This document shows positions 7,860 through 16,476 of a DNA stretch of 41,369 nucleotides, piece after piece. A program made the translations under genes and the position numbers. This stretch comes from Thermobrachium celere DSM 8682. GTDB lineage: Bacteria; Bacillota; Clostridia; Clostridiales; Caloramatoraceae. Numbering within the stretch: position 1 is the first letter of the stretch; each line of letters starts with the position of its first letter. The notes below the pieces were generated by a model. The model did not search any database and was not told the origin of the DNA. It saw nothing but the letters and a program-made list of their open reading frames with translations. The stretch spans positions 1,533,523 to 1,574,891 of the forward strand of contig NZ_HF952018.1 of the NCBI RefSeq assembly GCF_000430995.1, written 5' to 3'.

Positions 7860-10220
7860 CTAAGCCCTTGTTTGCTTTCTAACCATTATTACCCCTAAAA
7901 CAATCATAATCACTGCTGAAGCTAAAATTACATTTAAATCAAACATTCCACCTGTTTTTGGCAGAAGCTTAGTAACCTCAACCTTATCTTCCTCTATTTC
8001 ATAAATCTTTAATTTGCTAACGTCTATAGTATTTTCAAAGAAATTATATCTTCCTGTCTTTTTAAACTCTCTTATTGCAATTAATGCTCTAAGTGCCTGT
8101 TCTGTTGCCATATAGTCTGCCTTTTTTCCTATCTCATGGGCAAATTGTCCATTATCAAGTCTAAAACTTAATAATGCAGAATATAAGTCTCCATTTTTCT
8201 TTGTAAATTTTATTCCCTCTGGATTTACTCCAACAGCAGTTAATCCCAATATAACAAAGGATAATGTTTCACTATACGCTCCAAAACTATCTGGTATATA
8301 TCCAGAATCAAGTTGCATCTTTGATAAACTATCAACTGCCTTATCTACTGCTACCTTTACCTTACTATTTGACATATAAGGTGATAATGCAGCAAGTGTA
8401 ATACCTGTTATATCTGGGTTAATTCCCATTTGACTATTTAATGTCCAACCATAAAGCTCTATACCGTTTTTATTTACTGTAACTGCCTTATTAAGTATAA
8501 AATCCACAAGTTTTTCTCTTGTTATTTTATAATCCTTTCTATCGCCTGTATAGTCTAAAGCAAGAAGTGCAAATATTGCATCGTTTATAAGGAATTTATC
8601 TAAACTTCTTTTGTTATAAAGCTCATCCATTAAATTGTAACCTGCAAAATCATATGGGCTGTATCCTGCTGCTGTTAATGTTAGAATTAATTTTTCAATA
8701 TCAGTATTAGTATATTCATCTATACCATAAGCTTTAAGTTCCTTTGCAGCTTCATCTACAAGGCCTTTATCTATTGATTTGCCCATTTTGGCTAAACTTA
8801 AAAATGCCCACATATCTAGCTGATTCTTTTCTATATAATTTAATGTTAATTTAACATCCTCTTCAATATTCTTATTGATTAAATTATTATTCTTTGAAAC
8901 AAATTCTAAATACGCACTATCTCTATAATCTATATTTGGGCTATGAACTCCATCTATTGTAAATACACCCTCATCTTTAACAACAGTAGGTAATTTATCC
9001 ACATTATACCCACTAATTCTGTAGCTGTGTACTCCCTCTTTTAATCCCTCTACACTAATTTCTCCATTTGCATCTGTTATATAATTCTTTTCATCTATAG
9101 TAACAATTGCTGAATCAATAGGAATTGTTACATTTTTATTTTGATACCAGTCAAAATAAGTATATGCAAATTGAATCTTTAAAGGTTTATTAGGCTCTAC
9201 TATATCAGGCGTAAACTTTATTGTATTTGCATATGCTGTTGTAAAATCTCCATAGAATACAACTATCTCATCGCCTTCATTTGGAATATATGAGTCTATT
9301 CCCACCATAGGAGTCTCTATTTTATTCCTGCTCTTTATATAGTACATCCATCCATCATATCCACCAAATTTTCCTGCCTTTAGTCCATTTATTTCTTCAA
9401 TATATTTACCCCACTGACCATCTATTACCTTATATGAAATCCCATTCTTATTTAGAAGTTGTTCCACTCCAGATAGAGCATTTACTCCTTCTACTTCTCC
9501 TCTTACTACTGTATCATGTAATCCTTCTACCCTTACAGTAAACTTAGGCCTTTTAATTTCAAATGTGATAGTATCTGCAACAATGTTAGGTATATCATTT
9601 CCTTCTTTAAAATCATAAAACTTAAGTTCATGTACTCCCTCTTGTAATCCCTGAGGAATTTCTATTCTATTTTCTACAACTTGTACACTTTTACCATCAA
9701 TTTCAGCTTTAAATCCCTCTATCTTAGTTACTGTTCCATCCCAACCAATATTGTTGAATGTTATTGTAAGTGATTTGTTTGGGCTTAATGTTGAAAAACT
9801 AATATCATTTGCTAAATATGGCTTTGGATAACACACGTAGTAGAGTAATAGTTTATCGCCACTTTTTAACTCTGTTGAATCTATTGAATTCGGTATTTCA
9901 TACTTGCCATCCCTTTGTATTGCATACATCCAACCTGAATATAAACCTAAATCATTTTCCTTAAGTCCATTTACTTCTGATATATATTTGCCATAACTAC
10001 TGTCCTTTACTACATAAGTAATTCCCTTTGCCTTTAAAACTTCATCTAATGCCTCTAGTGCATTAGTTTTTGTTGTAGTACCTTCTGCAACTATACCTTG
10101 ATTGCTTTGAACTACTACATAAACCTTTTGTGTATCTGCTAATACTTGTTTTGGTATAATAGATAGAAATTGTAATAATATGAAAATAGAAAGCATTAAT
10201 TTTGATACTAATTTTTTCAT
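7860..10220 (-). CDS. Wall-anchored intrinsic-factor-like cobalamin-binding protein (DUF4430 x2 + alpha/alpha barrel)
   Basis: 786 residues. Signal peptide 1-28, cut after VLA. There are two DUF4430 domains at about 30-130 and 228-327, each with the GW core (SGWMY 95-99; DGWMY 289-293). Each is followed by a beta-rich Ig-like module with an EGVH motif. Residues about 435-745 are a helical-repeat alpha/alpha region of the prenyltransferase/squalene-cyclase type (MDEL..DKFLINDAIFALLALDY, GWTLNSQMGINPDITGITLAAL). LPKTG at 753-757, a hydrophobic stretch and VRKQTRA form a sortase signal. Human intrinsic factor and transcobalamin combine the same two domain types in the reverse order. ATGA overlap with the S-component gene shows translational coupling, and the riboswitch upstream ties it to B12. 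Ligand binding itself is inferred. Confidence 0.85.
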   Translation of the reverse strand: MKKLVSKLMLSIFILLQFLSIIPKQVLADTQKVYVVVQSNQGIVAEGTTTKTNALEALDEVLKAKGITYVVKDSSYGKYISEVNGLKENDLGLYSGWMYAIQRDGKYEIPNSIDSTELKSGDKLLLYYVCYPKPYLANDISFSTLSPNKSLTITFNNIGWDGTVTKIEGFKAEIDGKSVQVVENRIEIPQGLQEGVHELKFYDFKEGNDIPNIVADTITFEIKRPKFTVRVEGLHDTVVRGEVEGVNALSGVEQLLNKNGISYKVIDGQWGKYIEEINGLKAGKFGGYDGWMYYIKSRNKIETPMVGIDSYIPNEGDEIVVFYGDFTTAYANTIKFTPDIVEPNKPLKIQFAYTYFDWYQNKNVTIPIDSAIVTIDEKNYITDANGEISVEGLKEGVHSYRISGYNVDKLPTVVKDEGVFTIDGVHSPNIDYRDSAYLEFVSKNNNLINKNIEEDVKLTLNYIEKNQLDMWAFLSLAKMGKSIDKGLVDEAAKELKAYGIDEYTNTDIEKLILTLTAAGYSPYDFAGYNLMDELYNKRSLDKFLINDAIFALLALDYTGDRKDYKITREKLVDFILNKAVTVNKNGIELYGWTLNSQMGINPDITGITLAALSPYMSNSKVKVAVDKAVDSLSKMQLDSGYIPDSFGAYSETLSFVILGLTAVGVNPEGIKFTKKNGDLYSALLSFRLDNGQFAHEIGKKADYMATEQALRALIAIREFKKTGRYNFFENTIDVSKLKIYEIEEDKVEVTKLLPKTGGMFDLNVILASAVIMIVLGVIMVRKQTRA

Positions 10221-10834
10221 ATGTCTCCCCCCGCTTCTTTAATATATGTCACCTCAAGCCTATCCTTAAATCGTTTTAATATCTTATACATCTCATCATA
10301 GAACAGAACAGAAAAGACAAAGTTTGAACTTGCATGCAATATATCAAATACCAATCCTGTTAGATAGGCTAAGGCTATAGTTTTTATATTAATAGGCCTA
10401 ATAAAGCCTATTACATGCCATAAATTCATTATCCAATCAAATAAAAATCCATAAACAAAACAGATTATAGAGAAATATTCCATTTTAATCTTTTTCCTTA
10501 CTAGTCCTGAAGCTGCACCTATAATTCCCCATGCAAACATCTGCCATATAGTCCATGGTCCATGTCCTAAAAATATATTGGAAATAAAAGCAGCTGTACA
10601 TCCAACTATAAATCCCACAAAGGATCCAAAAACATTACCTACTACAGCAACTATAAAAGTTGTGGGTTGAACATTAGGAATTGCCCCAAATGGTATCCTA
10701 AAAACTCCTGCAATAGCACCTAACGTTGCAATAAGGCTTATTTCCTTTGTTCCCATTTTACTTTTTTCAAAGTAAACAAATATAGTAAATATAAAAATTA
10801 TAACAAACAGATTTATTAAAAACTCAATATTCAC
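10217..10834 (-). CDS. ECF transporter S component, probably cobalamin-specific
   Basis: 205 residues, about six membrane segments. IATLGAIAGVFRIPFGAIPN and QPTTFIVAVVGNVFGSFVGF, then IFLGHGPWTIWQMFAWGIIG, are typical of the membrane-embedded substrate-binding S components of ECF transporters. It would bind vitamin at the outer face and deliver it by toppling in the membrane with the T component. GTG start at 10834 lies within a GTGA overlap with the ATPase stop and follows GGAGGG. Cobalamin (a CbrT-like role) is inferred from the riboswitch and the DUF4430 partners, not from residues I can name. Confidence 0.85.
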   Translation of the reverse strand: MNIEFLINLFVIIFIFTIFVYFEKSKMGTKEISLIATLGAIAGVFRIPFGAIPNVQPTTFIVAVVGNVFGSFVGFIVGCTAAFISNIFLGHGPWTIWQMFAWGIIGAASGLVRKKIKMEYFSIICFVYGFLFDWIMNLWHVIGFIRPINIKTIALAYLTGLVFDILHASSNFVFSVLFYDEMYKILKRFKDRLEVTYIKEAGGDI

Positions 10835-12444
10835 CTATTTCCCTCCAAAGCATTTAAAAACTGATTAAATGTAAAAACTCCACTTATAAACTCTCTAGTT
10901 AGCTTGTTAATTTCAGTTGTGTAAAAGATACAATCCTCTAATACTCTGCTATCACCAATATCAACTATTTCTCCATCAAACATTAGCATAAACTTATCGG
11001 CACAATCTGTTGCAAATTCCATATCGTGAGTTATAAGTAAAATTGAAACCCCATCCCTTGATAAATCCCTTATTATCTTTGAAATTTCACTTTTAATATT
11101 TACATCAATCCCCCTTGTAGGTTCATCTAAAAGCAAAAGTTTAGGTTTTAAAATCAAGGTATTTGCAAGTGCTAATCTCTGTTTTTCTCCACCACTTAAA
11201 TCTCTTGGATTTTTGTCTTTATGTTTATATAAATCAAGCTTTTTTAAAATTTCATCTATAATACTTTTATCTTGTATATTAAAATTATTTAATGTAAATA
11301 AAAGCTCTTCATACACAGTATCTTTAGTAATATAATCATTAGGATTTTGGGAAAGATATCCAATATATTTTGCTCTTTCCTTTACCTTTAATCTATCTAT
11401 CTTTTCTCCCTCTAATATAATAGTTCCCTTATAATCTAAAAGCCCCATAATCGCTTTTAAAAGTGTTGACTTACCAGCTCCATTGGCACCTATTAAGGCA
11501 GCTACTTCTCCCTTTTTTAAATTAAAACTTACTCCCTTAACTGCTGTTTTACTTTCATATTTTACCTTAACATCTTTAACTTCAAGCATATTGCTTTCTT
11601 TTTTTTCTTCTCTAGTTATTTTTTTAAATTCAATATTTTTTAACCCAATTTTTATACTTCTACTATCCTTTGGATATTCAATAATTCCTATCTTTTTGGC
11701 TAACTTTAATCTTGATGGAATGAGGTCCTCTATAGCATTTAAGTTACTCAAATATGCTTCTTCCTTCTTTCCACTAAATTCAATTTTTCCATCATTCATA
11801 ACTACTAATCTATCTATATGATCAAACCATCTTGATACCCTCTGTTCAATAACAATAACATTAATCATAAGCTCTCTATTTATCTTCCTTACAATATTTA
11901 AAACCTCATCAGCACTAATTGGATCAAGCTGTGATGTTGGTTCATCCAATATAATACACTTTGGCATAAAAGAAAGAGCAGATGCTATTGCAACCTTTTG
12001 CTTTTGTCCTCCAGATAAAGTTGATATATCCCTATCATAAAGATCTGTAATACCACAGAACTCTAGAGATTCCCATATCCTTTTTTTTATTGTTCCTTCA
12101 TCAAGTGCTATATTTTCTAATCCAAATGCTATCTCCCTATATACCTTATTCATTAAAATCTGCTTTTCTGGATCTTGAAATACCATTGTAACTAAACTCG
12201 ATCTATTTTTTTGATTTAATTTAAATACATCTTCACCATCTAAAAAAACTTGACCACCAATTTTCCCACCATAAAAATTAGGTATAGCTCCTGTTATACA
12301 CTTTGCCAAAGTTGATTTTCCTGAACCTGAGTACCCCACAACAAGTACAAACTCCCCATCATCAATATTTAAATTTATATTGTCTAACGCTTTTCTATTT
12401 GAGTTTGGATAATAATAGTTTAGATTGCTAATTTTAATCTGCAT
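10831..12444 (-). CDS. Fused ECF ATPase (two ABC domains in one chain)
   Basis: 537 residues holding both nucleotide-binding domains of an ECF transporter. Domain 1: Walker A GYSGSGKST (37-45), signature TLSGGQKQK, Walker B CIILDEPTS. Domain 2, from about residue 287: Walker A GANGAGKST, signature DLSGGEKQR, Walker B LLLLDEPTRG and the switch histidine in LLITHD. Many ECF systems use two separate genes, EcfA1 and EcfA2; here a linker of about 60 residues joins them. It powers the EcfT and S components beside it. Start ATG at 12444 overlaps the end of the EcfT gene by 11 bases, indicating coupled translation. Confidence 0.92.
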   Translation of the reverse strand: MQIKISNLNYYYPNSNRKALDNINLNIDDGEFVLVVGYSGSGKSTLAKCITGAIPNFYGGKIGGQVFLDGEDVFKLNQKNRSSLVTMVFQDPEKQILMNKVYREIAFGLENIALDEGTIKKRIWESLEFCGITDLYDRDISTLSGGQKQKVAIASALSFMPKCIILDEPTSQLDPISADEVLNIVRKINRELMINVIVIEQRVSRWFDHIDRLVVMNDGKIEFSGKKEEAYLSNLNAIEDLIPSRLKLAKKIGIIEYPKDSRSIKIGLKNIEFKKITREEKKESNMLEVKDVKVKYESKTAVKGVSFNLKKGEVAALIGANGAGKSTLLKAIMGLLDYKGTIILEGEKIDRLKVKERAKYIGYLSQNPNDYITKDTVYEELLFTLNNFNIQDKSIIDEILKKLDLYKHKDKNPRDLSGGEKQRLALANTLILKPKLLLLDEPTRGIDVNIKSEISKIIRDLSRDGVSILLITHDMEFATDCADKFMLMFDGEIVDIGDSRVLEDCIFYTTEINKLTREFISGVFTFNQFLNALEGNR

Positions 12445-13276
12445 ACCTATTCTCCTTATAATAGTAATTAATTACAGCAGTAAGTAAAAAAATCATAAAG
12501 GTAATTATAAGTGTTTCTAAGTTTAAACTTAATCTATAATCTTCATATGCGTTGTAGTCAATGATTTTTCTTAATAACAAAACAAGTATAAAAGCTACTA
12601 GGCTTAAAATAGATATAGCATAATCAACCAATTTAAACTTCTTTTTATTAAAAATACTTCTTCTACCCGATAGAAATCCCCTAACATAGCTTGACTCTGC
12701 AATATCAAAGGATGACTCTAAAGATTCCTCTATTAAAACCATCATCAAAGGAATTTGAGCCTTAATCCTTTCAAATCTACTCTTACTTTCAAACTCTACA
12801 CCTCGAATTAAGTATATATCCTTTAAATCCTTAAGTTTATTTTTCATAGTAGGTATTAACTTTAAACACACCATAAAAATTAGCCCTGTCTTTGGCATTT
12901 TAGATAAAATAAATGTTAACGCTGAATCCGAATCAATAAGCATTTCCATTATGTAAAAGGCATATATTATAATTAATAGTTTTACTGCAAACAAAACAGA
13001 ATATATTAAACTTTCAAGGGTGACATACTTATTAAAAAGTCTAAATAAAACTACAACTCCAGCACTTGAAAAAAACATATTAATCAATATTGTTATAATT
13101 ATCAGTGGTAAAAAAACTTTAATTGTTACTAATATAATCCTTCTTTTTTTAAAATATAAAAACATCCCAAGTTCACATATCAATATACTCAATAGCAAAA
13201 TTGGATTTAATGTTAAAAAGGATATACTAATTAGCATTACTGTATATAAAACCAAAGATAAAACATGTAATTCCAT
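12434..13276 (-). CDS. ECF transporter transmembrane (T) component, CbiQ/EcfT family
   Basis: 280 residues with about five hydrophobic segments and a cytoplasmic region carrying the coupling helices. The family arginine signature appears as IYLIRGVEF and SYVRGFLSG, equivalent to the two A-R-G coupling motifs that contact the ATPases. First gene of the operon, starting at ATG 13276 behind GGAG, about 15 bases after the riboswitch terminator. It connects the fused ATPase to the S component in the membrane. Confidence 0.88.
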   Translation of the reverse strand: MELHVLSLVLYTVMLISISFLTLNPILLLSILICELGMFLYFKKRRIILVTIKVFLPLIIITILINMFFSSAGVVVLFRLFNKYVTLESLIYSVLFAVKLLIIIYAFYIMEMLIDSDSALTFILSKMPKTGLIFMVCLKLIPTMKNKLKDLKDIYLIRGVEFESKSRFERIKAQIPLMMVLIEESLESSFDIAESSYVRGFLSGRRSIFNKKKFKLVDYAISILSLVAFILVLLLRKIIDYNAYEDYRLSLNLETLIITFMIFLLTAVINYYYKENRYAD

Positions 13277-13291
13277 ATAATCAACTCCATC

Positions 13292-13315
13292 AAAAAAAGG
13301 CCCGGTTAGGGCCTT
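13292..13315 (-). terminator. Riboswitch expression-platform terminator
   Basis: On the minus strand AAGGCCC, loop TAACC, GGGCCTT, then an unbroken T run. It lies between the cobalamin aptamer and the first gene, where B12 binding would favour it and stop transcription of the uptake operon. Confidence 0.88.
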
Positions 13316-13368
13316 AAAATACTCTTTAAATATTTTAAGTCTCCCTTCCCTCCGAAGGTAACTTTCCT

Positions 13369-13521
13369 CTTTACAGGCAGGTTTCCTGGCTTGTGGTTCA
13401 TCCTCTGCCTAACCTTCCCAAAAAGGTGGTATACCTAGGCTTCGTCACCACTCACAGTAGCGGGGGCTGCAACGGATTCTAACCGTTTTCCCTTTTAACC
13501 ATATACATGGCACCTGTAAAG
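13369..13521 (-). promoter_or_regulatory. Cobalamin (B12) riboswitch
   Basis: The minus strand carries the family hallmarks in order. The 5' P1 strand is CTTTACAGGTGCC. Next come GGTTAAAAGGGAA, the core GCAGCCCCCGCTACTGTGAG and GACGAAGCC. The conserved B12 box GCCAGGAAACCTGCC (13376-13390) follows, and the 3' P1 strand CTGTAAAG closes the aptamer at 13369. A terminator follows, so control is by premature termination when cobalamin is plentiful. It governs the five genes down to 7192. Confidence 0.97.
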
Positions 13522-13678
13522 CTATTTACTTTTTCATCTATAAATATATAACAATTATAGAAAATAATCAATGCTTTTTTCAAAAATTTTCTTTAAATTT
13601 ATATTGAATAATATTTAGTATTTACTTAAATATATTTTTAATATAAACTATTTACAAATAGTCTATCGGGGGGATAGT
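13522..13678. other. AT-rich intergenic region with divergent promoters
   Basis: This 157-base stretch must hold the riboswitch promoter on the minus strand and the promoter of the 2Fe-2S gene on the plus strand. It is almost entirely A and T, so several TATAAT-like strings occur and I cannot choose among them. GGGGGGATAGT just before 13679 is the ribosome binding site of the plus-strand gene. Confidence 0.4.
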
Positions 13679-14116
13679 ATGACAAATATATGTCCTATGT
13701 GTAAAAAAGAAGGTGACCTAGTTCAAAGAATAACAGTTGAAAGCCTTGTTAACGACCATTTTAAAAAGCATCTTAAATCATTTGAATATGGACTATGTAA
13801 AAATCCTGATTGTGACATAGTGTACTTTAATAATGAAACATCTGAAATATATTTTCAAAGAGATATAAAGGTTCCTGTTTGGTATAAAAATCAAGAAAAT
13901 CCCATTGTATGCTACTGTGCCAATGTGACGTTAAAGGATGTAATAGATCTAGTAGTGGAAAAACAAAAAATTAAAACTTTTCAAGAACTTGTTGATTTAA
14001 CAGGTGCAATGAAAAGCTGTAGATGTAAAACACAAAACCCTTCAGGCAAATGCTGTAAAGAAGTACTAGAAGATGCCTTCAATTACGCATTAAGCTTAAT
14101 TGATACTGAGATATAA
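13679..14116 (+). CDS. CopZ-N-terminal-like 2Fe-2S/zinc protein (Csac_0668-type)
   Basis: 145 residues, cysteine-rich. The N-terminal part has CPMCKKEG and LCKNPDCDIVYF, a likely zinc site. Then come PIVCYCANVT and, about 35 residues on, MKSCRCKTQNPSGKCC, the spacing of a BFD-like [2Fe-2S] domain. This matches the N-terminal half of Archaeoglobus CopZ and a stand-alone clostridial family that includes selenoprotein members; this copy uses cysteine. Proposed roles are metal handling or redox; the exact function is unknown. GGGGGG precedes the ATG. It converges on a heavy-metal-type permease gene, which fits a metal-homeostasis neighbourhood. Confidence 0.8.
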   Translation: MTNICPMCKKEGDLVQRITVESLVNDHFKKHLKSFEYGLCKNPDCDIVYFNNETSEIYFQRDIKVPVWYKNQENPIVCYCANVTLKDVIDLVVEKQKIKTFQELVDLTGAMKSCRCKTQNPSGKCCKEVLEDAFNYALSLIDTEI

Positions 14117-14131
14117 TTAAGTATAAATATT

Positions 14132-14172
14132 ACCCCATGATGAATTTTAAGGTATTCATCATGGGGTGTTTT
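14132..14172 (+). terminator. Rho-independent terminator
   Basis: ACCCCATGATGAAT pairs perfectly with ATTCATCATGGGGT around an 8-base loop, then GTTTTTGTG. It ends the 2Fe-2S protein gene. Confidence 0.88.
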
Positions 14173-14198
14173 TGTGATTAATTACTAAAACATTTATG

Positions 14199-15050
14199 TT
14201 ATTTTAAAAATGCAAATAACAACATTCCCGTTAATGAACTTATAAGATATAGTAAACCTATAATCTTTAAAGCATCAAGTTTACTTTTTGACTCTTTTAC
14301 TAAATATATTAATCCTAAACCAGCATTTGCACAAAGACCTGCAATTGTACTTGAAAAACTTAAAATTCCTAATACAAAGGCCTGTATTATACCAACCGAA
14401 ATAGCACAGTTTGGTATAAGACCAATTAATGATACAAATACAGGCTGTATAGCTGATGATTTACTCAAAACTCCTACACTTTTATCAATATGAAACATAT
14501 CAACCAAATAAGCTAAAACTATGTTTATTAAAAACATGTATATAAATATTCTAAAACTCTTTCTTGCTGAATGTATTAAAACTTCCTTTAAATTAAAATG
14601 CTCTGTTAAGCACTCGTCTGCTACAGCAAGTTCAGCACCAGCATCCTCAATTTCAGATGTTTTTGATTTTAAAACATAATCAATTATATATCCCCAAACT
14701 ACAGCTATGCTAAACTTAATAAGTATAAAAGGTAATACTTTATCCATAGCCTCTGGATGAGAAACAAGAACTGGAAGGGCTTCATCTGATGTTGCTAAAA
14801 ATATTGAAAGCAGTGTACCTAAAGTAATATATCCTTGTAGATAAAACATAACTCCAAGTATTGAAAAACCACACTGAGGTATAATTCCTAAAGCTGCACC
14901 AATTATAGGACCAAATTTACCAGCACTCTTTATTTTATAGTCATATTTTTTACCCATCCTGTGTTCAATAAACTCAATGAAAACAAAAGCAACAATCAAT
15001 ATAGGCAATGCAATTATTGTATCATGAAGAGCTTCATGTATAAGTTCCAT
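14199..15050 (-). CDS. Putative heavy-metal or arsenic exporter (10-TM, ArsP_2-like)
   Basis: 283 residues, eight to ten hydrophobic segments, consistent with the '10TM heavy-metal exporter' family that databases label arsenic efflux or putative manganese transporter. An internal duplication is visible: GIIPQCGFSILG in the first half and GLIPNCAISVGI in the second, each with Pro-x-Cys in a membrane segment. ATSDEALPVL is a third family motif. A polar loop at about 130-155 separates the halves. The paired cysteines suggest a soft-metal path, which is inference. Its promoter is overlapped by a perfect small palindrome, so it is probably repressed by a metal sensor. Confidence 0.78.
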   Translation of the reverse strand: MELIHEALHDTIIALPILIVAFVFIEFIEHRMGKKYDYKIKSAGKFGPIIGAALGIIPQCGFSILGVMFYLQGYITLGTLLSIFLATSDEALPVLVSHPEAMDKVLPFILIKFSIAVVWGYIIDYVLKSKTSEIEDAGAELAVADECLTEHFNLKEVLIHSARKSFRIFIYMFLINIVLAYLVDMFHIDKSVGVLSKSSAIQPVFVSLIGLIPNCAISVGIIQAFVLGILSFSSTIAGLCANAGLGLIYLVKESKSKLDALKIIGLLYLISSLTGMLLFAFLK

Positions 15051-15067
15051 AGTCTCCCTCCTCTATT

Positions 15068-15117
15068 TGCAAATAATTTGCATTTTCTATTATAATATTA
15101 TTCCCAATATATTTCAA
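15068..15117 (-). promoter_or_regulatory. Promoter with overlapping operator dyad for the metal exporter
   Basis: On the minus strand TTGAAA (15112-15117), 17 bases, TATAAT (15089-15094). Directly downstream, where transcription should begin, is the perfect dyad TGCAAATAATTTGCA (15068-15082, 7-1-7). A repressor bound there would block initiation. No regulator gene is adjacent, so the binder is unknown. Confidence 0.7.
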
Positions 15118-15147
15118 TATATACATTATTTAAGCAAAATAATAAAT

Positions 15148-15189
15148 AAAGGCCTTATCAAAACAAATAAAAGTCTTGATAAAGCCTTT
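15148..15189 (-). terminator. Terminator of the ArsB/NhaD-type transporter gene
   Basis: AAAGGCTTTATCAA and TTGATAAGGCCTTT (minus strand, one mismatch) form a 14-bp stem followed by ATTTATTATTTT. Confidence 0.75.
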
Positions 15190-15195
15190 AAAATT

Positions 15196-16464
15196 CTATA
15201 ACCATATAAACCAAGCAATGATATAACCTGAAAGAACAGCTGATAGCGTAAATGGAACGCTTAACTTCATAAAATCCCTTGCTTTTACTTGATATCCTTC
15301 ATTCTTTAGTATTCCTAATGTTGTAATGTTAGCTGATGCACCAATTGGTGTTATATTTCCTCCAAGAGTTGCACCAATTAATAGTCCATAATATAAAATA
15401 TATGGCTGAATTCCCATACCTGCAGCCACCTTTGCTGCAACTGGAAGCATTGTAGCAGTATATGGTATATTGTCTATAAAAGCTGACACTAAAACTGAAA
15501 ACCATACAAATAGCGAATAAACTGTAAAAAGTCCTCCATTTCCAAATTTCAAAAACAGTCTACTTATGTCATTTATTACTCCAACCTCAGTTATTCCCCC
15601 TATTATTATAAAAAGGGACATTAAAATTAATATTGTTTGATAATCGATTTGAAGAAGTGTTACATTTAATGCATTTCTATTTTTATTGATTAAAAGTTCT
15701 TTAACTAAACCTATTTGTAAAAGAATAACGCAAATCAGTCCATTTGTTATGGATGGCTTATTTGGTATAAATGAAGCTAGTATTAAAAGCACTACCATTG
15801 CTATTATAAGATATGTTGGAAACATATCTTCAACCTTTTCCTTTTCTTCTAAATGGATAGGCTGGTTGTATTTTCTAAAGAAAACTATAAGCACTAAGCT
15901 TGATACTATAGCTCCAAGTTGAACAATAAAAAACAGCCCTATTCTCCCTTTAAAAAAGAAAAAGTCTAAAAAGTCCATATTGGCAAATCCACCAAGTAAT
16001 AAAGATGTTGTATCACCTACAAGGGTAGCAGCTCCCTGAAGGTTTGAAGAAATTGAAATTGCAATAAGCATATACACAGGTGATATATTTATCCTCTTTG
16101 CTAAGTTTAATGCCACTGGAGCTACTATTAAAACAGTTGCAACATTGTCTATAAAAGCAGATATTATACCTGCAAATAAAGATAATGAAATTATAACCCA
16201 CTTTACAGATCCTACCCTATCTATTATAAAATCAGCCATAGCTGCAGGCATTTTAGATTCTATAAACAAAGATACTATACCCATAGTACCAGAAATCATA
16301 AGTATTACGTTCCAGTCTATAGTAGTTAATACCTTATTAAATGGGAGTATACCTAAAGCTACAAATAAAATCGCAACAACTACAGCCGTCTGAGTTCTAT
16401 ATTTAGGTAAAAGTATTAACAATAAATATGTTAATAAGAATAATACTAATGCTAATGTTTTCAT
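15196..16464 (-). CDS. ArsB/NhaD (SLC13-like) ion permease
   Basis: About 422 residues with 11-12 membrane segments and the inverted-repeat layout of the ion transporter superfamily. Each half carries the same re-entrant motif: SAFIDNVATVLIVAPVA in the first and SAFIDNIPYTATMLPVA in the second. Paired helix breaks GDTTSLLLGG and GGNITPIGASANI follow them. Arsenite (ArsB), sodium/proton (NhaD) or dicarboxylate substrates are all possible; the sequence does not decide. Two adjacent ATGs follow GAGGGGG; 16464 has the better 7-base spacing over 16467. Its upstream neighbour, the RNA methyltransferase, ends only about 12 bases earlier, so they may be cotranscribed. Confidence 0.85.
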   Translation of the reverse strand: MKTLALVLFLLTYLLLILLPKYRTQTAVVVAILFVALGILPFNKVLTTIDWNVILMISGTMGIVSLFIESKMPAAMADFIIDRVGSVKWVIISLSLFAGIISAFIDNVATVLIVAPVALNLAKRINISPVYMLIAISISSNLQGAATLVGDTTSLLLGGFANMDFLDFFFFKGRIGLFFIVQLGAIVSSLVLIVFFRKYNQPIHLEEKEKVEDMFPTYLIIAMVVLLILASFIPNKPSITNGLICVILLQIGLVKELLINKNRNALNVTLLQIDYQTILILMSLFIIIGGITEVGVINDISRLFLKFGNGGLFTVYSLFVWFSVLVSAFIDNIPYTATMLPVAAKVAAGMGIQPYILYYGLLIGATLGGNITPIGASANITTLGILKNEGYQVKARDFMKLSVPFTLSAVLSGYIIAWFIWL

Positions 16465-16476
16465 CATATGTCCCCC

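Noticed and set aside
7631-7882. Plus-strand frame opposite the DUF4430 gene that looks like a small hydrophobic protein
   Set aside because: It is the complement of the Lys/Asn-rich linker and signal peptide, which translates antisense to Phe/Leu/Cys-rich sequence; no ribosome binding site.
7179-13521. Possible biotin, riboflavin or cobalt ECF system
   Set aside because: The cobalamin riboswitch and the DUF4430 proteins point to B12; no biotin, FMN or NiCo regulatory element or CbiN-like gene was seen.
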